Source: Rhizobium cauense
GTDB lineage: Bacteria > Pseudomonadota > Alphaproteobacteria > Rhizobiales > Rhizobiaceae
Length of the DNA stretch: 64,000 nucleotides
Reading direction: 5' to 3'
NCBI RefSeq assembly: GCF_019511525.1
Contig: NZ_JAEUAT010000026.1
Location: 1 to 64,000 of the forward strand
Positions 34,235 to 43,251 of the stretch are shown one piece after another. The notes under the pieces are model-generated. The model was not told where the DNA came from, made no database searches, and saw nothing but the letters and a program-made list of their open reading frames with translations. The translations under genes were made by a program, and so were the position numbers. Positions within the stretch are counted from its first letter, which is position 1. Each line of letters begins with the position of its first letter.

Positions 34235-35230
34235 ATGAAACTCGCAAAAACACTGGCAGTGGGCGTCGCCTTTGCCGTCGCCTTGATGGCAGGCGCAGCA
34301 AGCGCCAAGGACGTCAAGATTGGTCTTGTCGTAAAGTCTCTCGGAAACGGCTTCTTTGAAGCTGCCAACAAGGGCGCACAGGAAGCAGCCAAGGAACTCG
34401 GCGGCGTAGAAGTAATCTACACCGGCCCGACCTCGACGACGGCCGAAGGCCAGATCGAAGTCATCAACTCGCTGATCGCTCAGGGCGTTGACGCCATTGC
34501 GATCTCCGCCAACGATCCGGACGCTGTCGTACCGGCCCTCAAGAAGGCCAAGCAGCGCGGTATCAAGGTCATCTCCTGGGATTCCGGCGTCAACAAGGAC
34601 GGCCGTATCCTGCAGCTGAACCCGTCGTCGAACGAACTGATCGGCAAGATGTGCCTGACGCTCGTCAAGGATCATCTTGAAGGCGGCAAGGGCGACTTCG
34701 CAATCCTGTCTGCAACCACCACCTCGACGAACCAGAACATCTGGATCGACCAGATGAAGAAGCAGCTCAAGGACTTCGCTGGTCTCAACCTCGTTACAAC
34801 CGTTTATGGCGACGACCTGTCTGACAAGTCCTATCGCGAAGCTGAAGGCCTGCTGAAGTCCAACCCGAACGTCAAGGTCATTGTCGCTCCGACGACCGTC
34901 GGCGTTCTGGCTGCGTCGAAGGTTGTCGAAGACAAGGGTCTCGTCGGTAAGGTCTACGTAACGGGCCTCGGCCTGCCGTCAGAAATGGCAGGTGCGATCA
35001 AGTCGGGTGCGACGAAGGAGTTCGCAATCTGGAACCCGATCGACCTCGGCTACTCCGCAACACAGATTGCTTATCACCTGGTCAAGGGTGACGCGACGGG
35101 CGAGCCTGGCACCGAAATTGAAGCCGGCCGCATGGGCAAGATCAAGGTTGGCGAAAACGGCGAAGCCGCGATGGCCGATCCCTTTGTCTACAATGCGTCG
35201 AACATCGACCAGTTCTCGAAGGTTTTCTAA
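34235..35230 (+). CDS. rhaS: Rhamnose ABC transporter, periplasmic binding protein
   Basis: 331 residues. The signal peptide is MKLAKTLAVGVAFAVALMAG with cleavage after ASA; there is no lipobox. The mature protein is a type I sugar-binding protein: VKIGLVVKSLGNGFFEAANK, VEVIYTGPTSTTAEGQIEVI, IAISANDPDAVVPAL, VISWDSGVNKDGR. It captures L-rhamnose for RhaPQT. GGGAGG lies eight bases before ATG 34235. A GC-rich hairpin after the gene probably protects its transcript, giving more binding protein than membrane parts. Confidence 0.93.
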   Translation: MKLAKTLAVGVAFAVALMAGAASAKDVKIGLVVKSLGNGFFEAANKGAQEAAKELGGVEVIYTGPTSTTAEGQIEVINSLIAQGVDAIAISANDPDAVVPALKKAKQRGIKVISWDSGVNKDGRILQLNPSSNELIGKMCLTLVKDHLEGGKGDFAILSATTTSTNQNIWIDQMKKQLKDFAGLNLVTTVYGDDLSDKSYREAEGLLKSNPNVKVIVAPTTVGVLAASKVVEDKGLVGKVYVTGLGLPSEMAGAIKSGATKEFAIWNPIDLGYSATQIAYHLVKGDATGEPGTEIEAGRMGKIKVGENGEAAMADPFVYNASNIDQFSKVF

Positions 35231-35251
35231 GACCTCGCTGAAGACACAAAA

Positions 35252-35273
35252 CCCGGCGGTTCATGCCGCCGGG
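35252..35273 (+). terminator. Intra-operon hairpin between rhaS and rhaT
   Basis: A perfect 8-bp GC stem (CCCGGCGG / CCGCCGGG) with loop TTCATG is followed by CCTTTCC. With no T-run it is likely an mRNA stabiliser or partial terminator downstream of the binding-protein gene, as in malE-malF type operons. Confidence 0.55.
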
Positions 35274-35302
35274 CCTTTCCCAATGAACACTGGTAGACGC
35301 TG

Positions 35303-36838
35303 ATGAACACTGCCCTTCAACAACCCGTCGCGAGCGCCAAGGCGGACGACGCACGCCCGATTCTGGAGATGCGTGGCATCTCGCAGATTTTCCCGGGCGT
35401 GAAGGCTCTCGATAACGTCAGCATCGCGCTCTATCCCGGCAAGGTGACTGCACTGATCGGCGAAAACGGCGCCGGCAAATCGACACTCGTCAAGATCCTG
35501 ACGGGCATCTATCGGCCGAACGAAGGCGAGATCATCGTCGACGGCAAGCCAACGACATTCGCTAACGCGCAAGCCGCGATCGATGTCGGCGTAACCGCCA
35601 TTCACCAGGAGACCGTCCTCTTCGACGAGTTGACGGTGGCCGAGAACATTTTCCTCGGCCATGCGCCGCGCACCAGGTTCCGGACAATCGACTGGAAACT
35701 GATGAACAGTCGCTCCAAGCAATTGCTGCATTCCCTTGAAAGTAATATCGATCCGACGATCCGCTTGAAGGATCTCTCGATTGCACAACGCCATCTCGTA
35801 GCCATCGCCCGCGCCCTTTCGATCGAGGCTCGCATCGTCATCATGGACGAGCCTACCGCGGCCCTTTCACGCAAAGAAATCGATGATCTCTTCCGGATCG
35901 TCGACGGTTTGAAGGCACAGGGAAAGGCTATCCTTTTCATCAGCCACAAGTTCGACGAGCTTTATGAGATCGCCGATAACTTTGTCGTCTTTCGCGATGG
36001 GCGTGCTGTTGGCCACGGCCAACTCAAGCAGACGCCGCAAGACGATATCGTCCGCCTCATGGTCGGGCGCGACGTCGAGAATGCGTTCCCCAAAATTGAC
36101 GTTGCGATCGGCGGTCCGGTTCTGCAGGTAGAGAAATACTGTCACCAGACCGAGTTTCGCGATATCTCCTTTACCCTCCGCAAGGGTGAGATCCTCGGTG
36201 TCTACGGGCTGATCGGCGCCGGTCGCTCCGAACTCTGCCAATCGCTCTTCGGCATCACCAAGCCGGCCTCTGGAAGCCTTACACTCGACGGTCAAAATCT
36301 TGTTGTCCATTCGCCGCTCGACGCCATCCGTGCAGGCATCGTCTACGTCCCGGAAGAGCGCGGCCGCCACGGTTTGGCGTTGCCGATGCCGATCTACCAG
36401 AACATGACGCTGCCTTCGCTTGCACGCACCTCGCGGAAGGGCTTCCTGAAGGCGGCCAATGAGTTTGCCTTGGCACGAAAATACGCAGAGCGGCTTGACC
36501 TGCGCGCGGCAGCCCTTTCCGTGCCGGTCGGCACACTGTCAGGCGGCAACCAGCAGAAGGTCGTTATCGGCAAGTGGTTGGCAACCCTGCCCAAGGTGAT
36601 CATCCTCGACGAGCCGACCAAGGGTATCGACATCGGCTCGAAAGCTGCCGTTCATGGCTTCATCAGCGAGCTTGCTGCCGAAGGGCTCTCCATCATCATG
36701 ATCTCCTCAGAGTTGCCGGAGATCATCGGAATGTCCGACCGGGTCCTCGTCATGAAGGAGGGTCTGATGGCCGGCCTCTTTGAACGCAAGGAACTGACGC
36801 CGGAAACGCTGGTTCGCGCGGCGACCGGCAACGCTTGA
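35303..36838 (+). CDS. rhaT: Rhamnose ABC transporter, dual-domain ATPase
   Basis: 511 residues with two ABC domains, as in RbsA and XylG. Domain one has Walker A GENGAGKSTL, signature-like LSIAQRHLVAIARAL and Walker B IVIMDEPTAAL. Domain two has the degenerate Walker A GLIGAGRSEL typical of sugar importers, signature LSGGNQQKVVIGKWL and VIILDEPTKGID. It energises RhaP and RhaQ at the inner membrane. It should not be confused with the unrelated E. coli RhaT proton symporter; the name follows rhizobial usage. ATG 35303 lies 72 bases after rhaS and ten before rhaP. Confidence 0.94.
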   Translation: MNTALQQPVASAKADDARPILEMRGISQIFPGVKALDNVSIALYPGKVTALIGENGAGKSTLVKILTGIYRPNEGEIIVDGKPTTFANAQAAIDVGVTAIHQETVLFDELTVAENIFLGHAPRTRFRTIDWKLMNSRSKQLLHSLESNIDPTIRLKDLSIAQRHLVAIARALSIEARIVIMDEPTAALSRKEIDDLFRIVDGLKAQGKAILFISHKFDELYEIADNFVVFRDGRAVGHGQLKQTPQDDIVRLMVGRDVENAFPKIDVAIGGPVLQVEKYCHQTEFRDISFTLRKGEILGVYGLIGAGRSELCQSLFGITKPASGSLTLDGQNLVVHSPLDAIRAGIVYVPEERGRHGLALPMPIYQNMTLPSLARTSRKGFLKAANEFALARKYAERLDLRAAALSVPVGTLSGGNQQKVVIGKWLATLPKVIILDEPTKGIDIGSKAAVHGFISELAAEGLSIIMISSELPEIIGMSDRVLVMKEGLMAGLFERKELTPETLVRAATGNA

Positions 36839-36848
36839 GGTAAACAGA

Positions 36849-37850
36849 ATGTCCAGACTGCTGAAAAAACGCGAAACCCTACTCTTCGCAATTATCGCGA
36901 TAATGGTCGCGATATTTTCGACACGAGCCCAGGATTTCGCAACACCGGGCAACCTCGCTGCGATCTTCAACGACACGTCGATCCTGATCATTCTCGCGCT
37001 GGCGCAAATGACAGTCATCCTCACAAAATCGATTGACCTGTCGGTTGCTGCAAATCTGGCCTTCACGGGTATGGCAATCGCGATGTTGAACGCGACCTAT
37101 CCCGATCTGCCGCTTATTGCCCTTATCCTTGCAGCCATTTTCATCGGCGCCTTCCTCGGAGCTATCAACGGCTTCCTCGTATGGGCACTTGAGATTCCGC
37201 CGATCGTCGTCACGCTGGGTACGCTTACCATCTATCGCGGCATGGCCTTCGTGCTGTCGGGTGGCGAATGGGTCAATGCTCACCAGATGACGCCAACCTT
37301 CCTCAACGTTCCTCGCACTGTTGTCGCCGGCATGCCTGTCCTTAGCTGGGCCGCCATTGTTGTCGTCGCTCTCATTTATGTTCTTCTGAAGTACACGCAG
37401 TTCGGGCGTTCTGCCTATGCCGCTGGCGGCAATCCGACGGCAGCCGTTTACGCCGGCATCGATGTTGGTTGGACCAAGTTCCTGGCATTCGTCCTATCGG
37501 GCGCGCTCGCCGGCCTCGCTAGCTATCTCTGGGTATCGCGCTATGCGGTTGCCTATGTTGATATCGCCAATGGCTTTGAACTCGACAGTGTAGCTGCCTG
37601 TGTCATTGGCGGAATCTCAATTGCCGGGGGCGTCGGCTCCGTCATTGGAACAGTGCTGGGCGCCTTATTCCTTGGCGTCATCAAGAATGCCCTTCCGGTC
37701 ATCGGCATTTCGCCCTTCACGCAAATGGCGATCTCGGGAACCGTCATCATCCTTGCCGTCGTCTTCAATGCACGGCGCGAACGCAATCGCGGCCGCATCA
37801 TCCTGCGCGACAAGGCCGCCTCAGAAAACCCGGCAGAGGTGGCAGCATGA
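36849..37850 (+). CDS. rhaP: Rhamnose ABC transporter permease 1
   Basis: 333 residues with eight to ten membrane helices of the RbsC family. Motifs are LAQMTVILTKSIDLSVAANL, GLVWALEIPPIVVTLGTLTI-like text (residues 105-125) and VAACVIGGISIAGGVGSVIG, the ATPase-contact loop. It forms the rhamnose channel with RhaQ. The stop overlaps the rhaQ start by four bases (ATGA), so the two subunits are translated together. Confidence 0.92.
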   Translation: MSRLLKKRETLLFAIIAIMVAIFSTRAQDFATPGNLAAIFNDTSILIILALAQMTVILTKSIDLSVAANLAFTGMAIAMLNATYPDLPLIALILAAIFIGAFLGAINGFLVWALEIPPIVVTLGTLTIYRGMAFVLSGGEWVNAHQMTPTFLNVPRTVVAGMPVLSWAAIVVVALIYVLLKYTQFGRSAYAAGGNPTAAVYAGIDVGWTKFLAFVLSGALAGLASYLWVSRYAVAYVDIANGFELDSVAACVIGGISIAGGVGSVIGTVLGALFLGVIKNALPVIGISPFTQMAISGTVIILAVVFNARRERNRGRIILRDKAASENPAEVAA

Positions 37851-38860
37851 GCACCGTCGTTTCTACAGCCACCGAAAAGCGCGTTATTCCCGACCGTCTC
37901 GGCACTCCGTTCAAGCGGATAATGTCGAGCTGGGAGGTGCTGCTCTTTGGCGTCGCGGTCCTTATCTTCATTTTCAATTCAGTTGCATCGCCATATTTCC
38001 TCGATGCCTGGAACCTTTCCGACGCGACCTTCAACTTCACCGAGAAAGCGATGATCGCCTTTGCTATGGCAATGTTGGTGATCGTTGGCGAGATCGACCT
38101 GTCTGTTGCCGCCATCATAGCACTTGCCTCGACCGCGATGGGTGCTGCTGCTCAGGCCGGAGTGGGTGCTCCCGGACTTGTTGCGATCGGCATCGGCGTT
38201 GGACTGCTCTGCGGCATGTTCAATGGATTCCTGGTATCGGTCATGAAGCTGCCGTCCATCGTCGTAACCATCGGTACCATGAGCCTCTTTCGAGGTATTT
38301 CCTACATCGTCCTCGGCGACCAGGCCTATGGTGGCTATCCTGAAGACTTCGCCTACTTCGGCCAGGGCTATGTGTTCTGGGTATTCTCTTTTGAGTTCGT
38401 ACTGTTCATCGTGCTGGCGATTGTCTTTGCTATCCTGCTGCACGCCACAAATTTCGGCCGTCAGGTTTACACGATCGGGAACAACGAGTTTGCGGCGCGC
38501 TTCTCGGGCATTCCAGTAGAGCGCGTCAAATTCATCCTGTTCTTGCTGACCGGTGTCATGAGCGGAGTTGCCGCCGTCTGCCTGACCTCCCGCCTCGGGT
38601 CCACGCGCCCGTCGATCGCGCAAGGCTGGGAGCTTGAAGTTGTTACCATGGTGGTCCTCGGTGGCGTTTCGATCCTTGGCGGCTCTGGTAAGATTGGGGG
38701 CGTCGTCATCGCCGCCTTTGTCATGGGTCTCGTCACCTTTGGTCTCGGCCTCCTCAACGTGCCCGGTATCGTGATGTCGATCTTCATCGGCTTGCTGCTG
38801 ATCGTGACGATCGCAATTCCGATCATCGCGCGCCGCATCAAAGCCATGAGCACCAAATGA
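37847..38860 (+). CDS. rhaQ: Rhamnose ABC transporter permease 2
   Basis: 337 residues, also RbsC-like: IAFAMAMLVIVGEIDLSVAA, SVMKLPSIVVTIGTMSLFRG and MVVLGGVSILGGSGKIGG. It pairs with RhaP. The N-terminal 25 residues are hydrophilic and cytoplasmic. The start overlaps rhaP and the stop overlaps rhaU (ATGA each time), showing tight translational coupling through the operon. Confidence 0.92.
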   Translation: MSTVVSTATEKRVIPDRLGTPFKRIMSSWEVLLFGVAVLIFIFNSVASPYFLDAWNLSDATFNFTEKAMIAFAMAMLVIVGEIDLSVAAIIALASTAMGAAAQAGVGAPGLVAIGIGVGLLCGMFNGFLVSVMKLPSIVVTIGTMSLFRGISYIVLGDQAYGGYPEDFAYFGQGYVFWVFSFEFVLFIVLAIVFAILLHATNFGRQVYTIGNNEFAARFSGIPVERVKFILFLLTGVMSGVAAVCLTSRLGSTRPSIAQGWELEVVTMVVLGGVSILGGSGKIGGVVIAAFVMGLVTFGLGLLNVPGIVMSIFIGLLLIVTIAIPIIARRIKAMSTK

Positions 38861-39192
38861 GTGGGTTCCAAATGACGCTCCAAAAACACGCCTTCAAGAT
38901 GAAACTCAACCCGGGCATGGAAGCCGAATACAAGAAGCGGCATGACGAGATCTGGCCGGAATTGCTGGAACTGCTGCACCAATCCGGCGCCCGCGACTAC
39001 TCAATCCATCTAGACCGCGAAACGAACACGCTCTTCGGTGTATTGACGCGTCCCACTGATCACACAATGGCAAACCTGCCGGATCACCCCGTCATGAAGA
39101 AATGGTGGGCACACATGGCCGACATCATGGAAACCAACCCGGACAACTCTCCCGTCCAAAGCGATCTCGTCACCGTATTCCATATGCCATGA
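38857..39192 (+). CDS. rhaU: L-rhamnose mutarotase
   Basis: 111 residues, the normal length. It interconverts alpha and beta L-rhamnose so that the isomerase can use both. Key residues of the family are present: His in KKRHDEIWPELLELL, Tyr in ARDYSIHLD and the Trp pair in MKKWWAHMADIM. It is called RhaM in E. coli and RhaU in rhizobia. It overlaps rhaQ and rhaK by four bases each. Confidence 0.94.
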   Translation: MSGFQMTLQKHAFKMKLNPGMEAEYKKRHDEIWPELLELLHQSGARDYSIHLDRETNTLFGVLTRPTDHTMANLPDHPVMKKWWAHMADIMETNPDNSPVQSDLVTVFHMP

Positions 39193-40565
39193 CCGTAAAC
39201 TACCGCCGTATCGCCGTTCTCGACATCGGCAAGACCAATGCCAAAGTGGTCGTTCTGGACAGTGCCACCGGGGTAGAGATTTCGGTAGCCAAGATGCCGA
39301 ATTCCGTAGTCCGTGATGGAATTTACCCGCACTACGACGTCGAGAAACTATGGACCTTTACGCTGGATGCCCTGCGCTCGTTCGCTAGGGAGCCCGGCTT
39401 CGACGCGATCTCGATCACGACACACGGCGCATCGGCTGCCCTGCTGAATGCAGCTGGCGATCTTGCTATGCCGGTACTGGATTACGAGCATGAATATCCT
39501 GCCGACGTTCGCGAAGCGTATGCCTTGCTGCGGCCTCCCTTCGAGGAGACGTTCTCGCCACATCAGAGCATGGGTCTGAACGTCGGCGCGCAGTTGCATT
39601 ACCAGAAGACGACCTTTCCCGACGCCTTCGCGAAAGTGACAACGATCGTCACCTATCCGCAATACTGGGCATCTCGCTTGACGGGCGTCGTGTCTAACGA
39701 GGTCACATCGCTTGGCTGCCACACCGACCTCTGGGCGCCCCGAGAAAGCACTTACTCCTCACTCGTTGACACCCTTGGCATCCGCTCGCTGATGGCGCCG
39801 ATCCACTCAGCCTTCGATGCACTCGGCCCGGTTCTTCCGGCGATTAACAAAGAGATTGGTCTTTCCCGCGACATTCCGGTCTTTTGCGGCATCCACGATT
39901 CCAACGCGTCGCTTCTGCCGCACCTTCTTGTTCGCCCTGCCCCCTTCGCAGTCGTTTCAACCGGCACGTGGGTGATCAATTTTGGTGTCGGGGGCGATCT
40001 CGATCATCTCGAGCCGAGCCGCGATACGCTGGCCAATGTCGATGCCTATGGCCGCGCCGTGCCCTCCTCCCGCTTCATGGGCGGACGCGAGTTCGAAACG
40101 GTCTCTGCCGAAATCGGCCACGTAGATCAGGAATACAGTAGTGCTGCAATCGAGCGGGTGGTCTCAAACAGCATATTGCTGCTTCCAAACGTTGCGCCGG
40201 GCTCAGGGCCGTTTCCAGGTCAAACCGCGCGCTGGATCAATGCTGAAGGCGCAAGCGCCGAAGCGCGCTATGGCGCACTGTGCCTATATCTGGCGCTGAT
40301 GAATGAAGCCTGCCTCAATCTGATCGGCGCACGCGGTCCTGTTATCGTCGAAGGACCGTTTGCGCTGAACGACACCTACCTCACTCTGCTCGCTGCGCTA
40401 ACTGATCGCGATGTGATCGCGGTTCCCGGCTCGACCGGCACCAGCCAGGGGGCCGCACTCCTGACCGGCATTCAACCGCCCGCCGCCGTTGAACGACGGA
40501 TTCAGCCAGGGAAAATCACAGGGCTCAGTGCCTACCGCCAGTCCTGGCATACAGCGTTGGCATAG
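39189..40565 (+). CDS. rhaK: Rhamnulokinase (FGGY family)
   Basis: 458 residues. The first ATPase-fold half begins RIAVLDIGKTNAKVVVLD (phosphate-1 loop) and the second includes IPVFCGIHDSNASLLPHLL and VVSTGTWVINFG. It should phosphorylate L-rhamnulose to the 1-phosphate. In R. leguminosarum bv. trifolii, RhaK is also known to be needed for rhamnose transport, so it may contact the ABC importer. ATG 39189 overlaps the rhaU stop; an upstream in-frame extension has no support. Confidence 0.92.
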   Translation: MTVNYRRIAVLDIGKTNAKVVVLDSATGVEISVAKMPNSVVRDGIYPHYDVEKLWTFTLDALRSFAREPGFDAISITTHGASAALLNAAGDLAMPVLDYEHEYPADVREAYALLRPPFEETFSPHQSMGLNVGAQLHYQKTTFPDAFAKVTTIVTYPQYWASRLTGVVSNEVTSLGCHTDLWAPRESTYSSLVDTLGIRSLMAPIHSAFDALGPVLPAINKEIGLSRDIPVFCGIHDSNASLLPHLLVRPAPFAVVSTGTWVINFGVGGDLDHLEPSRDTLANVDAYGRAVPSSRFMGGREFETVSAEIGHVDQEYSSAAIERVVSNSILLLPNVAPGSGPFPGQTARWINAEGASAEARYGALCLYLALMNEACLNLIGARGPVIVEGPFALNDTYLTLLAALTDRDVIAVPGSTGTSQGAALLTGIQPPAAVERRIQPGKITGLSAYRQSWHTALA

Positions 40566-40644
40566 CAGTCTTTCCGCCGATGCCCCTCGCTCCACTTTGG
40601 TGTTGCCTATAGGTTAGCGACTCACAACAAACAGGAGGAGTCCC

Positions 40645-41412
40645 ATGGTAGAGTCGACCGCTGCACCCTTTGATCCACGTGCGCTTGCGTCAAAGCTTCA
40701 CGGCCTGCGTCGAGTACGAAATCAGGCCCCGACGGCCGATTTCGCCTTGCCTCCTAATCTTAGGCAAGCGGTGGATGCCCAGAACTTCCTGGCAGCCGAC
40801 GAGGCTATCACGAGTAATGCCTGGAAGGTGACGGTCTCGCCCGATGGGCAGGCAGTTGCTGCACCGCTCCATCCTTTTGTGCAGGCTGATTCCGGTGCGC
40901 GGATTGACTGGCAAAAGGGTATCAGGTTCGAGGCGGAGATCGCGGTGCGCCTTGGCAAGGATTTGCCTATACTTCGAGATGGCAACTACTCCAGAGCCGA
41001 CATTGTGGGCGCGATCGCGGCTGTATATATCGGCGCCGAATTGCTGGTCAGCGCTATCGAAGAAAGCGGCAAGATCTCATTTCTACTGTTCCTCGCCGAC
41101 CGGCTTGGAAACGCCGGATATGTTCTCGGCCCCACTGTCGCAAAGTCAGTCGTTGATACGGCGGGTGGCACGCCGCTCAAGGTCACCCTCAACGGCCAGT
41201 CGATCTACGACGCACCTGCTCAGCATCCGAAGGGCGACGTGTTGACCTGGCTCTTTGAGTACGCAAATGATGGGTTGCGACCGGCCTCCTCCCTCAAGGC
41301 TGGGGATGTCATCACCACAGGCACCCTCTGTGGTGCAATTGAACTCTTAACGCCTGGGGATATTGAAATTACCTTTGGCGGGTCTGCCCATCTAAGGATT
41401 ACACTCGCCTGA
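40645..41412 (+). CDS. 2-keto-4-pentenoate hydratase / fumarylacetoacetase-fold protein
   Basis: 255 residues. Relatives (MhpD, HpaH, fumarylacetoacetate hydrolase) hydrate or cleave 2-oxo-acids with a divalent metal. Features are GIRFEAEIAVRLGKDLP (acidic metal ligand), AAVYIGAELLVSAIEES, LGPTVAKSV and VITTGTLCGAIELLTPGD. AGGAGGAG precedes ATG 40645. It lies 79 bases after rhaK with no terminator between and a strong one after it, so it is probably the last gene of the rha transcript. Its role in deoxy-sugar metabolism is unclear, because the pathway encoded here is the phosphorylative one. Confidence 0.8.
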   Translation: MVESTAAPFDPRALASKLHGLRRVRNQAPTADFALPPNLRQAVDAQNFLAADEAITSNAWKVTVSPDGQAVAAPLHPFVQADSGARIDWQKGIRFEAEIAVRLGKDLPILRDGNYSRADIVGAIAAVYIGAELLVSAIEESGKISFLLFLADRLGNAGYVLGPTVAKSVVDTAGGTPLKVTLNGQSIYDAPAQHPKGDVLTWLFEYANDGLRPASSLKAGDVITTGTLCGAIELLTPGDIEITFGGSAHLRITLA

Positions 41413-41421
41413 AATGATGTC

Positions 41422-41454
41422 GGATGCGTCCGCCGGTAACCGGTGGACGCATCC
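41422..41454 (+). terminator. Strong terminator closing the rha operon
   Basis: A 10-bp outer stem (GGATGCGTCC / GGACGCATCC), a G-T pair and an inner CCGG/CCGG stem with loop TAA give 15 paired bases. TTCTTGTCC follows. It begins nine bases after the hydratase stop. Confidence 0.7.
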
Positions 41455-42471
41455 GTTCTTGTCCATTATTCGCCTCGGCGGCTAACTTCCGGCTAGCCCT
41501 CCGCCACCCAAGCCGGGGCCGCGGAAACGGCCAATCTTTTTCGATTGTTCATGGGAATGTACCTACCAGGCGGAGCCAACTGGCGTCCCACGATTTCTTG
41601 CCCGAAGCGCCAACCCTAAGATGACGCGGCTCCAGCCCTGAGAGATAAGATCAATCCTGAGCTTGATCGCAAGAAGCCGAGCCTACTGGCCACGCGCGCA
41701 AAATCATCCCGCCAAACACAATACAATAGTTCACGCTGATGGTGGCAAACCCTCCCCATACCTTTTTGATTGGTCACGGAACCCCACGAACATTCGGAGA
41801 GTGCCGGATACTCATTCAAATCACAATTGTTATTGCTAAACAGTCTATTAGCTAAGATTATTCAAGTTCTCATCCTGTAACGTCAGGGTCCACTACCCTC
41901 ATTCGCTCCAACGATGGTTTCCAAGGGTTGGCCCGGTGCGATCTGCTCATTTCCGCCAGGAACAACGAGGGGAGCAAAAACCCCGGCTAACATGAAAGCA
42001 ACTATCAACAGCATCAGCATTCGCATCCTGCACGCTCCACCATCCGATTTCGAATGCCTACCCAGCAGACCCAGCCGCTTTTGATCTGGTAGCACCAAGT
42101 CAAACGTTTCTAATGATAATCCTGGTCCTGACGTTGCCGGGCAGGACGGCAGATGCGCTGAACATCACCGTCAAATCTTCCGCTTGTGCGTCAAGTGAAC
42201 CGAAATCCGACAACCCCAAACCGTCCCTTCCAAACCATGTCGAGGATATAATGGGGCAGCCTGCCGCGATCGCTCCGAGTATACTCGCTCTGGGGTGCAT
42301 CAGTGCTCCGGGATCGGTTGTTGTCACGAGCCTAAGGCGACAATGTCCCTATTGGAATCCAACCTTTGTCCGCGCGCGCAATACGTTTGTATAGTTGGCA
42401 CTGGACCCCAATTCGCGGCACGTACGAAATTGAATTTCCAAGTTTCCGCTTCGATCATTGGAGGCGCAGAT
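41455..42471. other. Gene-poor stretch of about 1 kb
   Basis: No convincing long gene is present. It holds one small candidate gene on the minus strand (41883-42026) and an AT-rich segment around 41815-41880. Short open frames at 42113-42394 (plus) and 42100-42327 (minus) mirror each other and lack good start signals. A decayed gene is possible but cannot be shown. Confidence 0.5.
41883..42026 (-). CDS. Candidate small membrane or exported peptide, 47 residues
   Basis: From ATG 42026 the peptide starts MRMLMLLIVAFMLAGVFAPL, a signal peptide or single membrane helix. About 27 polar residues follow (PGGNEQIAPGQPLETIVG). GGAG lies eight bases before the start. Family unknown; the hydrophobic N-terminus and the ribosome binding site are the only support. 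Confidence 0.35.
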   Translation of the reverse strand: MRMLMLLIVAFMLAGVFAPLVVPGGNEQIAPGQPLETIVGANEGSGP

Positions 42472-42684
42472 ATGAACCGAAATGCATTGATTGAAGTCGG
42501 AAATCTTAAGACGAAAAAAGGACAGGAAGACCAATTACGGATCGATGCCCTGCTGCAGCGAGACCCTGATGAGTCGCTTTGGGACCGTCTCTATTGGCAG
42601 TTTAAACTCTCACCACTTCTTAGGGCCGAGATGGCCGAGGCCGTTGCTAGCGTCTCCTCAAGTCTCATCGAGCCGCAGGAATGA
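42472..42684 (+). CDS. Small protein of 70 residues, unknown function
   Basis: ATG 42472 has GGAGG about seven bases upstream. The chain is hydrophilic and helical (LIEVGNLKTKKGQEDQLRID, then ESLWDRLYWQFKLSPLLRAE), with no signal peptide. It lies 189 bases before a single-domain response regulator gene on the same strand. No family recognised. Confidence 0.45.
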   Translation: MNRNALIEVGNLKTKKGQEDQLRIDALLQRDPDESLWDRLYWQFKLSPLLRAEMAEAVASVSSSLIEPQE

Positions 42685-42873
42685 AAGAGCTGACGCATAC
42701 CCCATACTGGCGAAATCGTCGCCAAAGACACCGGCGGATACGTCCCGATGGGCACTGCCAATAGCGGTGAGCCACACCAATCGAGGACCTCCCATAGACT
42801 CTCGTACGATATCAAACACATGAATTCGAAACGATATTGTTCGACACATGAACCAATATCTGGTGTCGGGACA

Positions 42874-43251
42874 ATGTCACAAGAGCGTTCGGTAGCCATC
42901 ATCGATGACGACGGGTCTACAAGGGAGGCTTTGGAAGATCTCCTGGATTCATACGGCCTGCCAAGCCACTCGTTTCAATCCGCAGATCAGTTCCTTTCCG
43001 ACCTCCGTCGAACAGGGGTTTGCTGCCTTCTTCTCGATGTGAACATGCCCGGGTGTAGCGGAATAGAGTTGCAGGCCGAGCTGGCAAAGGATCCAAACCC
43101 GCCGGCAATCATATTCGTCACGTCCTATCAGGATACGCGCACCCGCACTGCTGCGATGAGGGCCGGTGCTGTAGCTTTCCTCGCCAAGCCGGTCGACGTT
43201 TCATTGCTGATTGCTGCGCTCGAGACAGTGTTACACGAGACGATCGTGTAG
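42874..43251 (+). CDS. Single-domain response regulator (CheY/FixJ-type receiver)
   Basis: 125 residues, one receiver domain and no output domain. The acidic pocket is VAIIDDDGSTREAL, the phospho-acceptor Asp lies in CLLLDVNMPGCSG, the Thr/Ser switch in IIFVTSYQD and the Lys in FLAKPVDVSLL. The sequence is closest in style to FixJ/NtrC receivers. No histidine kinase gene is nearby, so the partner is encoded elsewhere. Stand-alone receivers act by protein contact or as phosphate sinks. Confidence 0.88.
   Translation: MSQERSVAIIDDDGSTREALEDLLDSYGLPSHSFQSADQFLSDLRRTGVCCLLLDVNMPGCSGIELQAELAKDPNPPAIIFVTSYQDTRTRTAAMRAGAVAFLAKPVDVSLLIAALETVLHETIV

Noticed and set aside
42100..42394. Overlapping open frames on both strands as a possible decayed gene
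   Set aside because: Neither frame has a good ribosome binding site or a recognisable motif, and each is the mirror of the other; chance is the simpler explanation.
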